Assembly: GCA_902778135.1 (NCBI GenBank)
Contig: CACYWP010000002.1
Location: 1-64,000, forward strand
Source: an uncultured Coriobacteriaceae bacterium
GTDB taxonomy: Bacteria > Actinomycetota > Coriobacteriia > Coriobacteriales > Atopobiaceae
Length of the DNA stretch: 64,000 nt
Direction of reading: 5' to 3'
Each line of letters opens with the position of its first letter. Position 1 is the stretch's first letter. Positions 15,440-24,269 of this stretch are shown piece by piece. A program made the position numbers and the translations under genes. The notes under the pieces are model-generated. The model was not told the DNA's origin. It worked only from the letters and a program-made list of their open reading frames with translations, and made no database searches.

Positions 15440-18139
15440 ATGGCTGACGCTTTCACATTCGACCTGAGCTTGCCGCCGAGAGTAAGGAGCGATCTCCAGA
15501 CTTATCGGACAAGCGTCTTCTCAGAGATGTACTACCAGAAGGAGCATGGCCGCCGCTACAAGGTGGTGAACGGCTCACTCCTTGGTCGCATGTCGGACGG
15601 CTATGCCTATTGCTTCGATATGGAAAGCGAACTATTCATTGCGGACAGCTCGCCCGTCACTGTGAGCCACGGCGGGAAAAGCGCGTCGGGCATCGTGGTC
15701 GCATGCGAGGACTTCCAGATAACCGTGCTGCTCGAGCAGGGCATCGGCGAGAAGCTGCCCGTCGCCGACATCCAAGTGGAGCCGTGGAAGCTCCTCGAGG
15801 CGCTCAATACCAGGCTAGGGAAGATGACCTCCCGAAACGAGGTCGCACTCACGCTCATGCGTGACGGACCCGCCCTCGCGACGAGCCGCCCCATCAGCGA
15901 GGTCGCAACGGGTCAGGATGCGGCGAAGGCTCGCGTAAGGGACCAGCCGATAACCGTGATATGGGGCCCGCCCGGCACTGGCAAGACCCACACCATGGCC
16001 GAAATCGCCATCAGCCATATGAGCGCCAGCAAGAGGGTTTTGGTCGTGTCGCACAGCAACATATCGGTCGACGGCGTCGTGGCGAAGGTCGCAGAGCTGA
16101 TGCGTGCCAGAGGCATGGGCAAGCGTCTCTGGCGCGGCGACGTCATGCGCTTCGGCCACGTTCGGGACGAATCGCTCGCAAAGGACGAGGACGTCGTCTC
16201 CTACCTGCACGCGCTCGGGTCCGACCCCGACCGCAAGAAGGAGCTGGAGGGCCTCTATGACGAGCGCGACCGCCTACGCAGGTCTAGCAGGCGTCGAACG
16301 CTCGACATGGCTAACGTGCAGGATAAGATTCGCAGGCTCCGGGCCAGCATCGATGACGACGAGAAGTACTGCGTAGGCCATGCGAGGCTGGTAGCCACCA
16401 CTGTCTCGAAGCTCTACGCCAACAGCTTCTTCGAGGACAAGACCTACGATCTCGTGATGTTCGACGAGGTGAGCATGGCCTACGTTCCCCAGATTGTGTG
16501 CGCCGCCATGCACGCGAGCGAGCGGCTGGTCATTGTGGGTGACTTCCGCCAGCTGCCGCCCATCGTGCAGAGCAGGGGCGCGAAGGGGGAACTGTCGCGG
16601 GACATCTTCACCTACCTCGGCATCATCGGCGGCGACCAGGTGGCGCACTACCACCCCTGGCTCGTCATGCTCGACGAGCAGCGCCGCATGCACCCCGCGA
16701 TATCGGCCTTCCCGAGCTACGAGTTCTACGACAGGCTCCTTAGGGACCACGAGAGCGTGAGGAATTCGCGCGGGCAGATCGCCGCATGCGGCCCGTGTCC
16801 CGGCAAGCCCATGGTGATGGTGAGCCTGAGGGGGTCCTACTGCGCCGCCATGCGAAACAGCGACAACTCGCGCTTCAACATCCTCTCGGCCGTTGCCTGC
16901 TTCGGCGCCGCGCTGGAGGCAACCCGAACAGGCGCCGAGAGCGTTGGGATCATCGCCCCCTACGCCGCTCAGGTGCGTCTCATACGCGCGATGCTCAGGG
17001 ACTGGCAGGAAAAGGCTGGCAAGGCGGCGCGCGAGAATGTGGATATCGTCTGCTCTACGGTCCACCAGTTCCAGGGCTCCGAGCGCGACGTAATCGTCCT
17101 CGACATGGTGGAGAGCTATCCTGCAAACAAGCCCGGCATCCTGATGTCAAGCAAGGAAAACGGGTCCGTCGACCGCCTCGTCAACGTGGCAGTGACCAGG
17201 GCACGAGGCAAGCTCGTGACCGTATGTAACGACGGATTCTGGAGACCACCCGTTGTAGGAAGGGACAACGGATTCGCGCGACTTGCATTGCACCACCGGT
17301 CCTTCGACAGCGTCGTCGCGGCAAGGGACGGCACCCTTGAGCACCTCTTGGGCAGCATCGACTTCGGCCCAAACATTCAGCTGCCGAGTATCGCAAAGGC
17401 GGAGGCGGAGCTGCTTCGCGACATAGGCGAGGCGACCCAGAAGATTGTCATATCACTGCCTGACGGAAAACTAGAAGAGCCCTTCTCGGTGGTACTGGCA
17501 CAGAAGCTGACCGATGCCAAGGCACGCGACGTGGAAGTGCTGATGAAATGCTACAACTGGAAGGAGCTCCCAGAAAGCTGGCGCGGATTCGGGTGGCAGT
17601 CCGACGACTCCGTATTCCCGCTCGTGATGATCGACGGAGAGATCTGCTGGTACGGACTGCCCTGGTCAAGGTTCAGGGTGCCGAGCAAGGACGTTATCGG
17701 GCAGCGGACGACCCTTCGCACGCCGCTGAGAATCACCGGCTACGCGACCACGCAGATGATCTGGTCACTCACGGGAATCGAGAACCGCGAGTCGGGGAAG
17801 AACAAGCAGTCCCTGAGGATGCGCGAGGACTCTGCCGAGGGCGATGTCGACGGCACGGCAGCCTATGGCCTCAATCGTTACATCCTGGAGCACAAGAAGT
17901 GCCCCAGATGCAAGGGCCAGATGAGGATCGTGAAGAACTATCAGACACGCAAGTTCTCCCTCAAATGCGACAGCTGCGGGCAAAACGACATGCTCTACAG
18001 AGACGAGCTCAACTACTACATAAGCGTCTCGCACACCAAGTGTCCCAAGTGCGGTGCCGTCGTGAAAGCAAAGGTTAGCCGATACGGACTGTATATTGAG
18101 TGCGCCAGGAAGCACAAACTGCAACCTACCGAGCTTTGA
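15440..18139 (+). CDS. Upf1-like SF1 helicase with PLD-like domain and C-terminal zinc ribbons
   Basis: 899 aa. An N-terminal beta-rich region (about 40-140) is like the OB/1B parts of DNA2/NAM7-type helicases. Walker A GPPGTGKT is at 176-183 and motif II FDEVS has its Asp at 342. C-terminal motifs are CSTVHQFQGSERDVIV and NVAVTRARGKLV. Residues about 640-780 look like a phospholipase-D-type fold (ISLPDGKLEEPF ... VEVLMK ... LVMIDGEICWYG), but a canonical HxK pair is not visible, so it may be inactive. From 821 on there are two zinc ribbons (CPRCKGQ...CDSCGQ, CPKCGA...). It begins the cluster 74 bp before mcrB. Upf1-like helicases accompany McrBC in CoCoNuT-type type IV systems, so an RNA or DNA targeting defence role is likely. 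Confidence 0.75.
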   Translation: MADAFTFDLSLPPRVRSDLQTYRTSVFSEMYYQKEHGRRYKVVNGSLLGRMSDGYAYCFDMESELFIADSSPVTVSHGGKSASGIVVACEDFQITVLLEQGIGEKLPVADIQVEPWKLLEALNTRLGKMTSRNEVALTLMRDGPALATSRPISEVATGQDAAKARVRDQPITVIWGPPGTGKTHTMAEIAISHMSASKRVLVVSHSNISVDGVVAKVAELMRARGMGKRLWRGDVMRFGHVRDESLAKDEDVVSYLHALGSDPDRKKELEGLYDERDRLRRSSRRRTLDMANVQDKIRRLRASIDDDEKYCVGHARLVATTVSKLYANSFFEDKTYDLVMFDEVSMAYVPQIVCAAMHASERLVIVGDFRQLPPIVQSRGAKGELSRDIFTYLGIIGGDQVAHYHPWLVMLDEQRRMHPAISAFPSYEFYDRLLRDHESVRNSRGQIAACGPCPGKPMVMVSLRGSYCAAMRNSDNSRFNILSAVACFGAALEATRTGAESVGIIAPYAAQVRLIRAMLRDWQEKAGKAARENVDIVCSTVHQFQGSERDVIVLDMVESYPANKPGILMSSKENGSVDRLVNVAVTRARGKLVTVCNDGFWRPPVVGRDNGFARLALHHRSFDSVVAARDGTLEHLLGSIDFGPNIQLPSIAKAEAELLRDIGEATQKIVISLPDGKLEEPFSVVLAQKLTDAKARDVEVLMKCYNWKELPESWRGFGWQSDDSVFPLVMIDGEICWYGLPWSRFRVPSKDVIGQRTTLRTPLRITGYATTQMIWSLTGIENRESGKNKQSLRMREDSAEGDVDGTAAYGLNRYILEHKKCPRCKGQMRIVKNYQTRKFSLKCDSCGQNDMLYRDELNYYISVSHTKCPKCGAVVKAKVSRYGLYIECARKHKLQPTEL

Positions 18140-18213
18140 GGTAGAACAGACAGTGTTTAGGCTTGCGGCATAATTGCGAGAAAAAACTCGAATGAGAAAA
18201 ATGGAAGGAGATA

Positions 18214-20691
18214 GTGGTGCAGCTGGTGAACCAGGAAGTGCTTGACGGGGTACTGGATAGGTATCAAGCCCATCTTGACGTCACTCGGCCGAACGAGCAG
18301 TACAAGTGGAAGGCCGTCAAGCACTTCCATGATACGTACGACCCGAATGCTGAGTACCTGGCAGGCATGCTTCGCGACGCCCTACAGGAGGACGAGAAGA
18401 TCAACCTCCTCTGGGGAAGGACGTGGTTCCCCATCGGGATGCTTACATGGTTTGCCGAGGAGGACCAGGACGGGACCCGTGTCGCTCTAGACAGGCTCTT
18501 CGACGAGAGTCTAGACCTCAGGGGCCGCATGGTCGACTTCGAGGCGTGGGCCAAGGAGGAGCTCGACAGGATCAATGCGGGCAAGGCTGCAAGGGGCGAG
18601 TCGCCGGCGAAGAGCCACTTCCAGGACACGAGGTCAATGAGTGTCTACCTTGCCTACAGGATGCCCGAGGAGCACTACCTCTACAAGTCGAACATGTACC
18701 GCGAGGCTGCCAAGTACCTGGGAATCGGATATCCCGGCAACAAGTTCGACAAGGTCATCTCATACCGCGAGATGTGCGGGCAGATTCTCAAGCGCATCGA
18801 GGAGGCGCACCAGTCACTCATCGAGGCGAGCGACGCGATGCTCAGGGAGTCCGACGCGGGCGACCTCACTGTTTACGACCCCGCCCATCACATGCTCGTG
18901 CAGGACGTCGTCTACTACATCACGACCTACGACAAGGACTACCGCGACAAGCCGACACCCATTGGCAAGCAACAAAATGATGGTTGGTTCCCCTCAAGGG
19001 AAGACTACGACCCAGGGCTATCGGCGGAGGAATGGGCTTCGCTCCTGACCGACAAGGAGGTTTTCACCCCCGACAGCTTGGCAATCATGGCGAGGCTCCT
19101 CGACTTCGGTGGAGAGGCCACCTGCACGCAGCTCGCCCGCAAGTACGGCGAGACCAAGAACTACTACAACGCGGGTTCCAGCTGGCTCGCAAGGCGCGTC
19201 CACAAGAGGACTGGCTGCCCCGCGATGGACCGAGAGAGCGAGAACTCGCGCTGGTGGCCCATCCTTTATGTGGGCAAGACGGCAGATGAGGATGCTGAGG
19301 GTAGCTACGTCTGGAGACTGCGTGACGAGCTGCGCGAGGCACTGGAGGCAGCGGACCTCTCTGCCGTCATGCTGTATCCCGACCCCAAGGACAAGCATGG
19401 CTACTGGTGGCTAAACGCCAACCCCAGCATATGGAGCTACTCGAACATCGGCGTGGGCGATGTGGAGACCTACACCCTCTACAACGAGAAGGGCAACAAG
19501 CGGCGCATCCACCAAAATTTCCTGGACGCGCGGGCGGGCGACCCCATCGTGGGGTATGCCTCCTCTCCAATCCGGAAGATCGTAGCCCTTGGCCGCGTCA
19601 CCGCCGAGCAGGACGGCGAGTTCCTCTACTTCGAGAAGACGCAGGACCTCGAAAACCCCGTCGACTACGCTGACGTCCAGACGTGTCCGGCACTCGCGAA
19701 CATGGAGTACCTTTCGAACCCTCAAGGCAGCCTATTCAGGCTGACCGAGGACGAGTACGAGGCGATACTCGAGCTAGCGGGTGTGGAAGATGTCCCGGAG
19801 AGGGATGACCCCGTCATCGAGGACGTCGAGAAGCCAGCGCCATACGCGAAGAAGGACTTCCTTGCGGACGTCTACATGTCCGAGGACCGCTACGACCGGC
19901 TCGAGGCTCTACTCAGGCGCAAGAAGAACGTCATCCTACAGGGAGCCCCCGGCACGGGCAAGACCTTCTGTGCGAGGAGGCTCGCCTGGTCGATGATGGG
20001 CTGCGAGGACGACTCCCACGTCGAGATGGTGCAGTTCCACCAGAGCTATTCCTACGAGAACTTCATGATGGGCTGGCGCCCCGAGGGAGAGGGCTTCAAG
20101 CTGAGGTACGGGCTCTTCCACCGCTTCTGCACGCGCGCGGCCAACCACCCGGACCAGGACTACTTCTTCATCATCGACGAGATCAACCGTGGCAACCTCT
20201 CCAAGGTCTTTGGCGAGCTGCTGATGCTCGTTGAGGCTGACCACCGGGGCGAGCAGGTGACGCTCGCCTATGACGGCCAGCCGTTCTCAGTGCCTAGGAA
20301 CCTTTACATCATCGGCATGATGAACACCGCCGACCGGAGCCTCACGGGCATCGACTACGCGCTCCGCCGCCGCTTCTCGTTCTTCGAGATGGAGCCGGCC
20401 TTCGGCTCGGCGGGCTTCCGCGCCTATCAGGAAAAGCTCGAGAGCGAGGAGCTCGACGCGCTCGTAGACCAGGTCGTCGCGCTCAACGCAGCCATCGCTG
20501 CCGACCCCACGCTCGGGCGCGGCTACCGCATCGGGCACAGCTACCTCTGCGGGCAGGATGAGGCGGACGAGGAGTGGCTGCGCGGCGTGGTGGAGTACGA
20601 CATCGCGCCGATGCTCGAGGAGTACTGGTTCGACGACCTCGACAAGGCCAGGCACTGGGAGGGCGTGCTGCTGGGGGCGCTCTCGCAATGA
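18214..20691 (+). CDS. mcrB: McrB-type GTPase with EVE-like modified-base reader
   Basis: 825 aa from GTG 18214 behind GGAAGGAG. The N-terminal 380 residues are specific to this McrB branch (DYDPGLSAEEWASLL, GGEATCTQLARKYG). Residues about 390-480 form an EVE/YTH-like domain (YWWLNANPSIWSYSNIG, EKGNKRRIHQNF, GDPIVGYASSP), a reader of modified bases. The AAA+ motor carries Walker A GAPGTGKT at 577-584, Walker B FFIIDEINRGN and the McrB-specific MNTADRS motif used for GTP recognition. The stop overlaps the mcrC start (ATGA). Together with McrC it forms a modification-dependent type IV restriction complex that translocates and cuts foreign nucleic acid. Confidence 0.9.
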   Translation: MVQLVNQEVLDGVLDRYQAHLDVTRPNEQYKWKAVKHFHDTYDPNAEYLAGMLRDALQEDEKINLLWGRTWFPIGMLTWFAEEDQDGTRVALDRLFDESLDLRGRMVDFEAWAKEELDRINAGKAARGESPAKSHFQDTRSMSVYLAYRMPEEHYLYKSNMYREAAKYLGIGYPGNKFDKVISYREMCGQILKRIEEAHQSLIEASDAMLRESDAGDLTVYDPAHHMLVQDVVYYITTYDKDYRDKPTPIGKQQNDGWFPSREDYDPGLSAEEWASLLTDKEVFTPDSLAIMARLLDFGGEATCTQLARKYGETKNYYNAGSSWLARRVHKRTGCPAMDRESENSRWWPILYVGKTADEDAEGSYVWRLRDELREALEAADLSAVMLYPDPKDKHGYWWLNANPSIWSYSNIGVGDVETYTLYNEKGNKRRIHQNFLDARAGDPIVGYASSPIRKIVALGRVTAEQDGEFLYFEKTQDLENPVDYADVQTCPALANMEYLSNPQGSLFRLTEDEYEAILELAGVEDVPERDDPVIEDVEKPAPYAKKDFLADVYMSEDRYDRLEALLRRKKNVILQGAPGTGKTFCARRLAWSMMGCEDDSHVEMVQFHQSYSYENFMMGWRPEGEGFKLRYGLFHRFCTRAANHPDQDYFFIIDEINRGNLSKVFGELLMLVEADHRGEQVTLAYDGQPFSVPRNLYIIGMMNTADRSLTGIDYALRRRFSFFEMEPAFGSAGFRAYQEKLESEELDALVDQVVALNAAIAADPTLGRGYRIGHSYLCGQDEADEEWLRGVVEYDIAPMLEEYWFDDLDKARHWEGVLLGALSQ

Positions 20692-21755
20692 CGCGCGACC
20701 GCACCATACTCGTCCGCAACGTGTACTACATGCTGGCCTATGCGTTCCGCACGCTCCACCAGTGCGAGTACGCCGACGTAGCCGCAGAGGACTTCGACAA
20801 CGTCCACGACCTGCTCGCCGCCATACTGGCGAGGGGCCTCGCGCGGCAGATTAAGCAGGGGCTCTACCGCGAGTACGTGCCCCTCTCGGGCGAGCTGTCC
20901 GTGCTGAGGGGTAGGCTCGACATCATGGGTACAGTGCGGGTGCGCATGGCAAGGCGCCCTGTGGTCGCATGCGAGTACGACGAGCTCACCGAGGACAACG
21001 TAGTGAACCGCGTGGTAAAGGCTGCCTGCCTGACGCTCGCGCGACAAGGCAGCGTCAAGCTCGAACGACGCGAAGAGCTGCTGAGGCAGGCCCGCCACCT
21101 CTCCGGAGTGGGTGACGTCGACCTGCGCACCGTCCAGTGGCGCTCCATCAGGCTCACGCGCGAGAACCAGTCGTACCGTCTGCTGCTCGGCGTCTGCGAG
21201 CTCCTCGCCAAGGGGCTTCTGCAGACCGAGGAGGACGGGTCGGTCCGCCTGGCTGAGTTCGTGAGCGACGAGCGCATGCACTGGCTCTACGAGCACTTCA
21301 TACTCGAGTACTACCGACAGGAGCATCCCGAGCTCAGTGCCTCTGCACCGCAGGTACCCTGGGCGCTCGACGACGGTCAGGGCTCGATGCTCCCCGTCAT
21401 GCAGACCGACATCACGTTGCGCCAGGGCAGGAGGACGCTCATCATTGACGCGAAGTACTACTCTCACAACACTCAGGCGAGCTACTCCGCACACACCATC
21501 CACAGCGCGAACCTGTACCAAATCTTCGCGTATGTGAAGAACGAGCAGGAGCGTCTGGGGCCACGACACGATGTGTCCGGTATGCTGCTCTACGCCCGCA
21601 CCGACGAGGCGGTGCAGCCCGAGGGGAGCTATCTCATGAGTGGAAACAGGATTGAGGTTCAGACACTCGATCTAGGTCAGGAGTTTAGGGGGATTGCCGC
21701 ACAACTGGACGACATCGCGCTGAGGCGGCTAACGGGATATGCTTGCAACGAATGA
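20688..21755 (+). CDS. mcrC: McrC endonuclease subunit
   Basis: 355 aa from ATG 20688, overlapping the mcrB stop by four bases. The N-terminus has the McrC pattern RTILVRNVYYMLAYAF and GLYREYVPLSGELSVLRGR. The C-terminal PD-(D/E)XK nuclease core is MQTDITLRQGRRTLIIDAKYY, with the Asp and DAK motif in place. It binds the McrB hexamer, stimulates GTP hydrolysis and provides the cutting activity. The length is normal for the family and no inactivating change is seen. Confidence 0.9.
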   Translation: MTRDRTILVRNVYYMLAYAFRTLHQCEYADVAAEDFDNVHDLLAAILARGLARQIKQGLYREYVPLSGELSVLRGRLDIMGTVRVRMARRPVVACEYDELTEDNVVNRVVKAACLTLARQGSVKLERREELLRQARHLSGVGDVDLRTVQWRSIRLTRENQSYRLLLGVCELLAKGLLQTEEDGSVRLAEFVSDERMHWLYEHFILEYYRQEHPELSASAPQVPWALDDGQGSMLPVMQTDITLRQGRRTLIIDAKYYSHNTQASYSAHTIHSANLYQIFAYVKNEQERLGPRHDVSGMLLYARTDEAVQPEGSYLMSGNRIEVQTLDLGQEFRGIAAQLDDIALRRLTGYACNE

Positions 21756-21775
21756 CGAGATAAAGGAGGAGCTGC

Positions 21776-22780
21776 ATGGACATCGAAGCGGCCAAGCGCA
21801 AGCCCATGGACATGAGAATTGTGGACGCAACGGATGACGACCTGAGGGCGATACAGGATCTCAGATTCAAGTTCTGGAACGTCGAGGACCGCCCGATCTA
21901 CGTGAAAGGCCTCTACTACATCTCGCTCGCGGACTCGGACTACTCCGAGGACGAGAGGGCGCTTGTGGAGGGCATCGCGTGCGCGCTGGGCGTCAACGAG
22001 GATGCGCTCGAGGAGATCAGGAGCGAGATCGAGGAGGACCCGGATCGAGCCGCGAGGTCCCTGTCCGGCCTCAGCAGCGGCAAGCTGCGCACCCAGCTCT
22101 TCGAGGAGATGGCAAAGCTCACGTACCTCAAGGGATACCAGCTCGCTACGGAGGACGAGGTGCTGACGAAGGTCGCCCCCATCCTCGGCGTCAAGGCAAA
22201 CAAGGCGGACAAGATATTGTCCGACCTCTACATGGGCGCGCAGGGTTACGACGTCTCGAGGAAGTCCGCGTTTGCCAAGGTCGCTATAGGCGCGGGTGCC
22301 ATCGCCGCCGGAGCTGCCGTGTGTGCAGTGACCGCCGGCGCTGCCGCGCCCGCCATCGGCGCCGCAATCGGCGGGCTCCAGGGCCTTTCAGGCGCGGCCG
22401 CAGCTAACGCGGGTCTTGCCGCGCTGGGCGGAGGATCGCTCGCAGCTGGGGGCGGTGGAATAGCCGCCGGTACAGCAGCAGTAGTGACCGCAGGTGCGGT
22501 CGCAGGAGGAGGCGCCGCCGCAGTCGGCGTCAGCGTGAAGGAGAACATAAGCGCCGCGCACGACAAGAAGAAACTCCAAGCGACCATTAGGCAACAGCAG
22601 CGCGACAACATGACCAAGCAGCAGATCACCGAGAACCTCATCCAGGCGATCGAGGTCCAGAAGGCGCGCCTTTCACAGCTCGAGGCGCTGCATGCCAGCA
22701 GGCGCGACATTGCACAGGTGGAGCGCGACCTGGCCAACCTTCAGGCCCAGAAGGCAGAGGTCGAGCTCGGGATGAGGTGA
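21776..22780 (+). CDS. TerB-like protein with Gly/Ala-rich membrane segment
   Basis: 334 aa; a near-perfect AAAGGAGGAG precedes the ATG. Residues about 45-145 are helical and TerB-like (LADSDYSEDERALVEGIA, SGKLRTQLFEEMAKL). Residues about 165-255 are almost wholly Gly, Ala and Val (two or more hydrophobic stretches), compatible with membrane insertion. Residues 260-334 are a coiled coil (KKLQATIRQQQRDNM ... QVERDLANLQAQ). It lies 20 bp behind mcrC and 7 bp before the next gene, so it is part of the same operon. A membrane-active effector that responds to nucleic-acid recognition by the McrBC part is an attractive but untested reading. Confidence 0.6.
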   Translation: MDIEAAKRKPMDMRIVDATDDDLRAIQDLRFKFWNVEDRPIYVKGLYYISLADSDYSEDERALVEGIACALGVNEDALEEIRSEIEEDPDRAARSLSGLSSGKLRTQLFEEMAKLTYLKGYQLATEDEVLTKVAPILGVKANKADKILSDLYMGAQGYDVSRKSAFAKVAIGAGAIAAGAAVCAVTAGAAAPAIGAAIGGLQGLSGAAAANAGLAALGGGSLAAGGGGIAAGTAAVVTAGAVAGGGAAAVGVSVKENISAAHDKKKLQATIRQQQRDNMTKQQITENLIQAIEVQKARLSQLEALHASRRDIAQVERDLANLQAQKAEVELGMR

Positions 22781-22787
22781 TGGCGAC

Positions 22788-24128
22788 ATGGCCTACGGCA
22801 AGCCACGTACTGACCCCTACCTCGAGAGGCTAAGTGCGATACAGGCCGAGGTGGCGGGCATCGACATGAGGCTCTCCGCGTTGGAAGCTGGATACGCGCT
22901 CGATGCGGGAAAGGTGGACGCCTTCGTTCGCTCCCAGGTTGCCGATCGTCCCGCGAGGTACGAGGACTTTCTCACAGTTGAGGAGATTCGAGCGATTGCG
23001 ATGCGTCACAAGGAGGCGCTCAATAGAGACGTCGAGCTCGACGCGCTCGACTACGGTCTCGCCGCTGCCTGCGGGGTGTTCGGCGGGCTGCTTGACGTGT
23101 TTCTGGTAGGCGTGCCTAGCAAGGATGCGGCAACAAGCGTCGCCGGAAAAGCCTCTGACGACCTGTTTGACTCGCTTGTCATGGGTTTTGCTAGGTCCCT
23201 CAAGGACGAAAACGGGGAACCAATCTGGAAGCCGAGGCCTGGCAAGGAGAACAGCCTGGCATCGGCTATCGGTGCTTTGGAGCGCCACTTCAAGGTTGGT
23301 TACGATCAGGCGACGAGTAGTGCGATAGACGGCGTGATCGAGCACGTGTCGATGAGCAACCATCACTCAAAGTCCCTCTCACACTATCCGGACTTGTTCG
23401 GACTGGTGGCATCGATATGCAACCAGTTCACGGATACCTCGACCTTTTTCGACAGCGGCAGAGGCAAGATTGTCATCGTTGCCGGGACGGGCAATGGTAT
23501 AGAGCTCGTCGGCGATTCTCTGACGGCCAAGGTGTTCGCCGGCACGATGAACTGGCTGGGCCATTGCATGTCGGATGTCGCAGGAAGCAGCGGGTCAAAG
23601 GGCCGGGGTGCCGGGCTCCCGCTTCCGCTTGCCGAGTTCTTCCAGCTCTGCAACTTCGGCAGATTCCCCAACGAGAGGGGCCATTGGCAGTCGTTCGCAA
23701 CAGCCATGACGGAGGTCTACGAGCAAGGATACGATCTGCGGCACGGCGTGGCCACCTCCTTCCCCGTGATGGTCAACGATCTGCTAGTGCGTGCCATCTA
23801 CACCCTCAAGCGTCACTTTCGCGACGGCGTGACATGGGTGAGATCGTTACCAAGGCGCGAGAGTCCCGAGCTGCAGCGCATGGTGACTGTGAGCGTCGGC
23901 TCATTGTGCCTCGTCGACCTCGGCCATGCTGCCGCGACGTCTTGGGGCAGCTGGATCAAGTTCTTCAGCAGCCTCAACATAGCCGCATGGGCTCGTTTCG
24001 GGCTCCAGGGTGCCAATGAACTTGAGATGATGGCGAACCGCGAGACAAGGAACCTGCTCCTGACCAGCGAGGAGATGTCGGATGAGTGGATCAGGTTGCT
24101 CGAGTGCAGCGAGAGACTGCTCAAATGA
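22788..24128 (+). CDS. Unknown 446-aa protein of the McrBC cluster
   Basis: No family recognised. Helical N-terminus (RLSAIQAEVAGIDMRLSALE) is followed by two hydrophobic segments: YGLAAACGVFGGLLDVFLVG (about 85-105) and LFGLVASICNQFTD (about 203-217). Before the second one is an unusual His-rich stretch MSNHHSKSLSHYPDLFG. A second half with LRHGVATSFPVMVNDLLVR and repeated aromatic residues follows. The His cluster at a membrane entry resembles metal-dependent membrane hydrolases, but no complete motif can be named. The gene follows the TerB-like gene by 7 bp, which suggests the two proteins act together, possibly at the membrane. Confidence 0.6.
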   Translation: MAYGKPRTDPYLERLSAIQAEVAGIDMRLSALEAGYALDAGKVDAFVRSQVADRPARYEDFLTVEEIRAIAMRHKEALNRDVELDALDYGLAAACGVFGGLLDVFLVGVPSKDAATSVAGKASDDLFDSLVMGFARSLKDENGEPIWKPRPGKENSLASAIGALERHFKVGYDQATSSAIDGVIEHVSMSNHHSKSLSHYPDLFGLVASICNQFTDTSTFFDSGRGKIVIVAGTGNGIELVGDSLTAKVFAGTMNWLGHCMSDVAGSSGSKGRGAGLPLPLAEFFQLCNFGRFPNERGHWQSFATAMTEVYEQGYDLRHGVATSFPVMVNDLLVRAIYTLKRHFRDGVTWVRSLPRRESPELQRMVTVSVGSLCLVDLGHAAATSWGSWIKFFSSLNIAAWARFGLQGANELEMMANRETRNLLLTSEEMSDEWIRLLECSERLLK

Positions 24129-24269
24129 GGAGCCATGCCTGGCAGAATCGGACATGCTGGAGAATCTCGCCGAAGATTCCAGGCGACGTACTTTCCTTCA
24201 TTGCAGGTAGGGGCGGAGTATGACCAAGACATCTATACGTGGAGCTGAGGACCTCGAAAGTGGTGCGTT

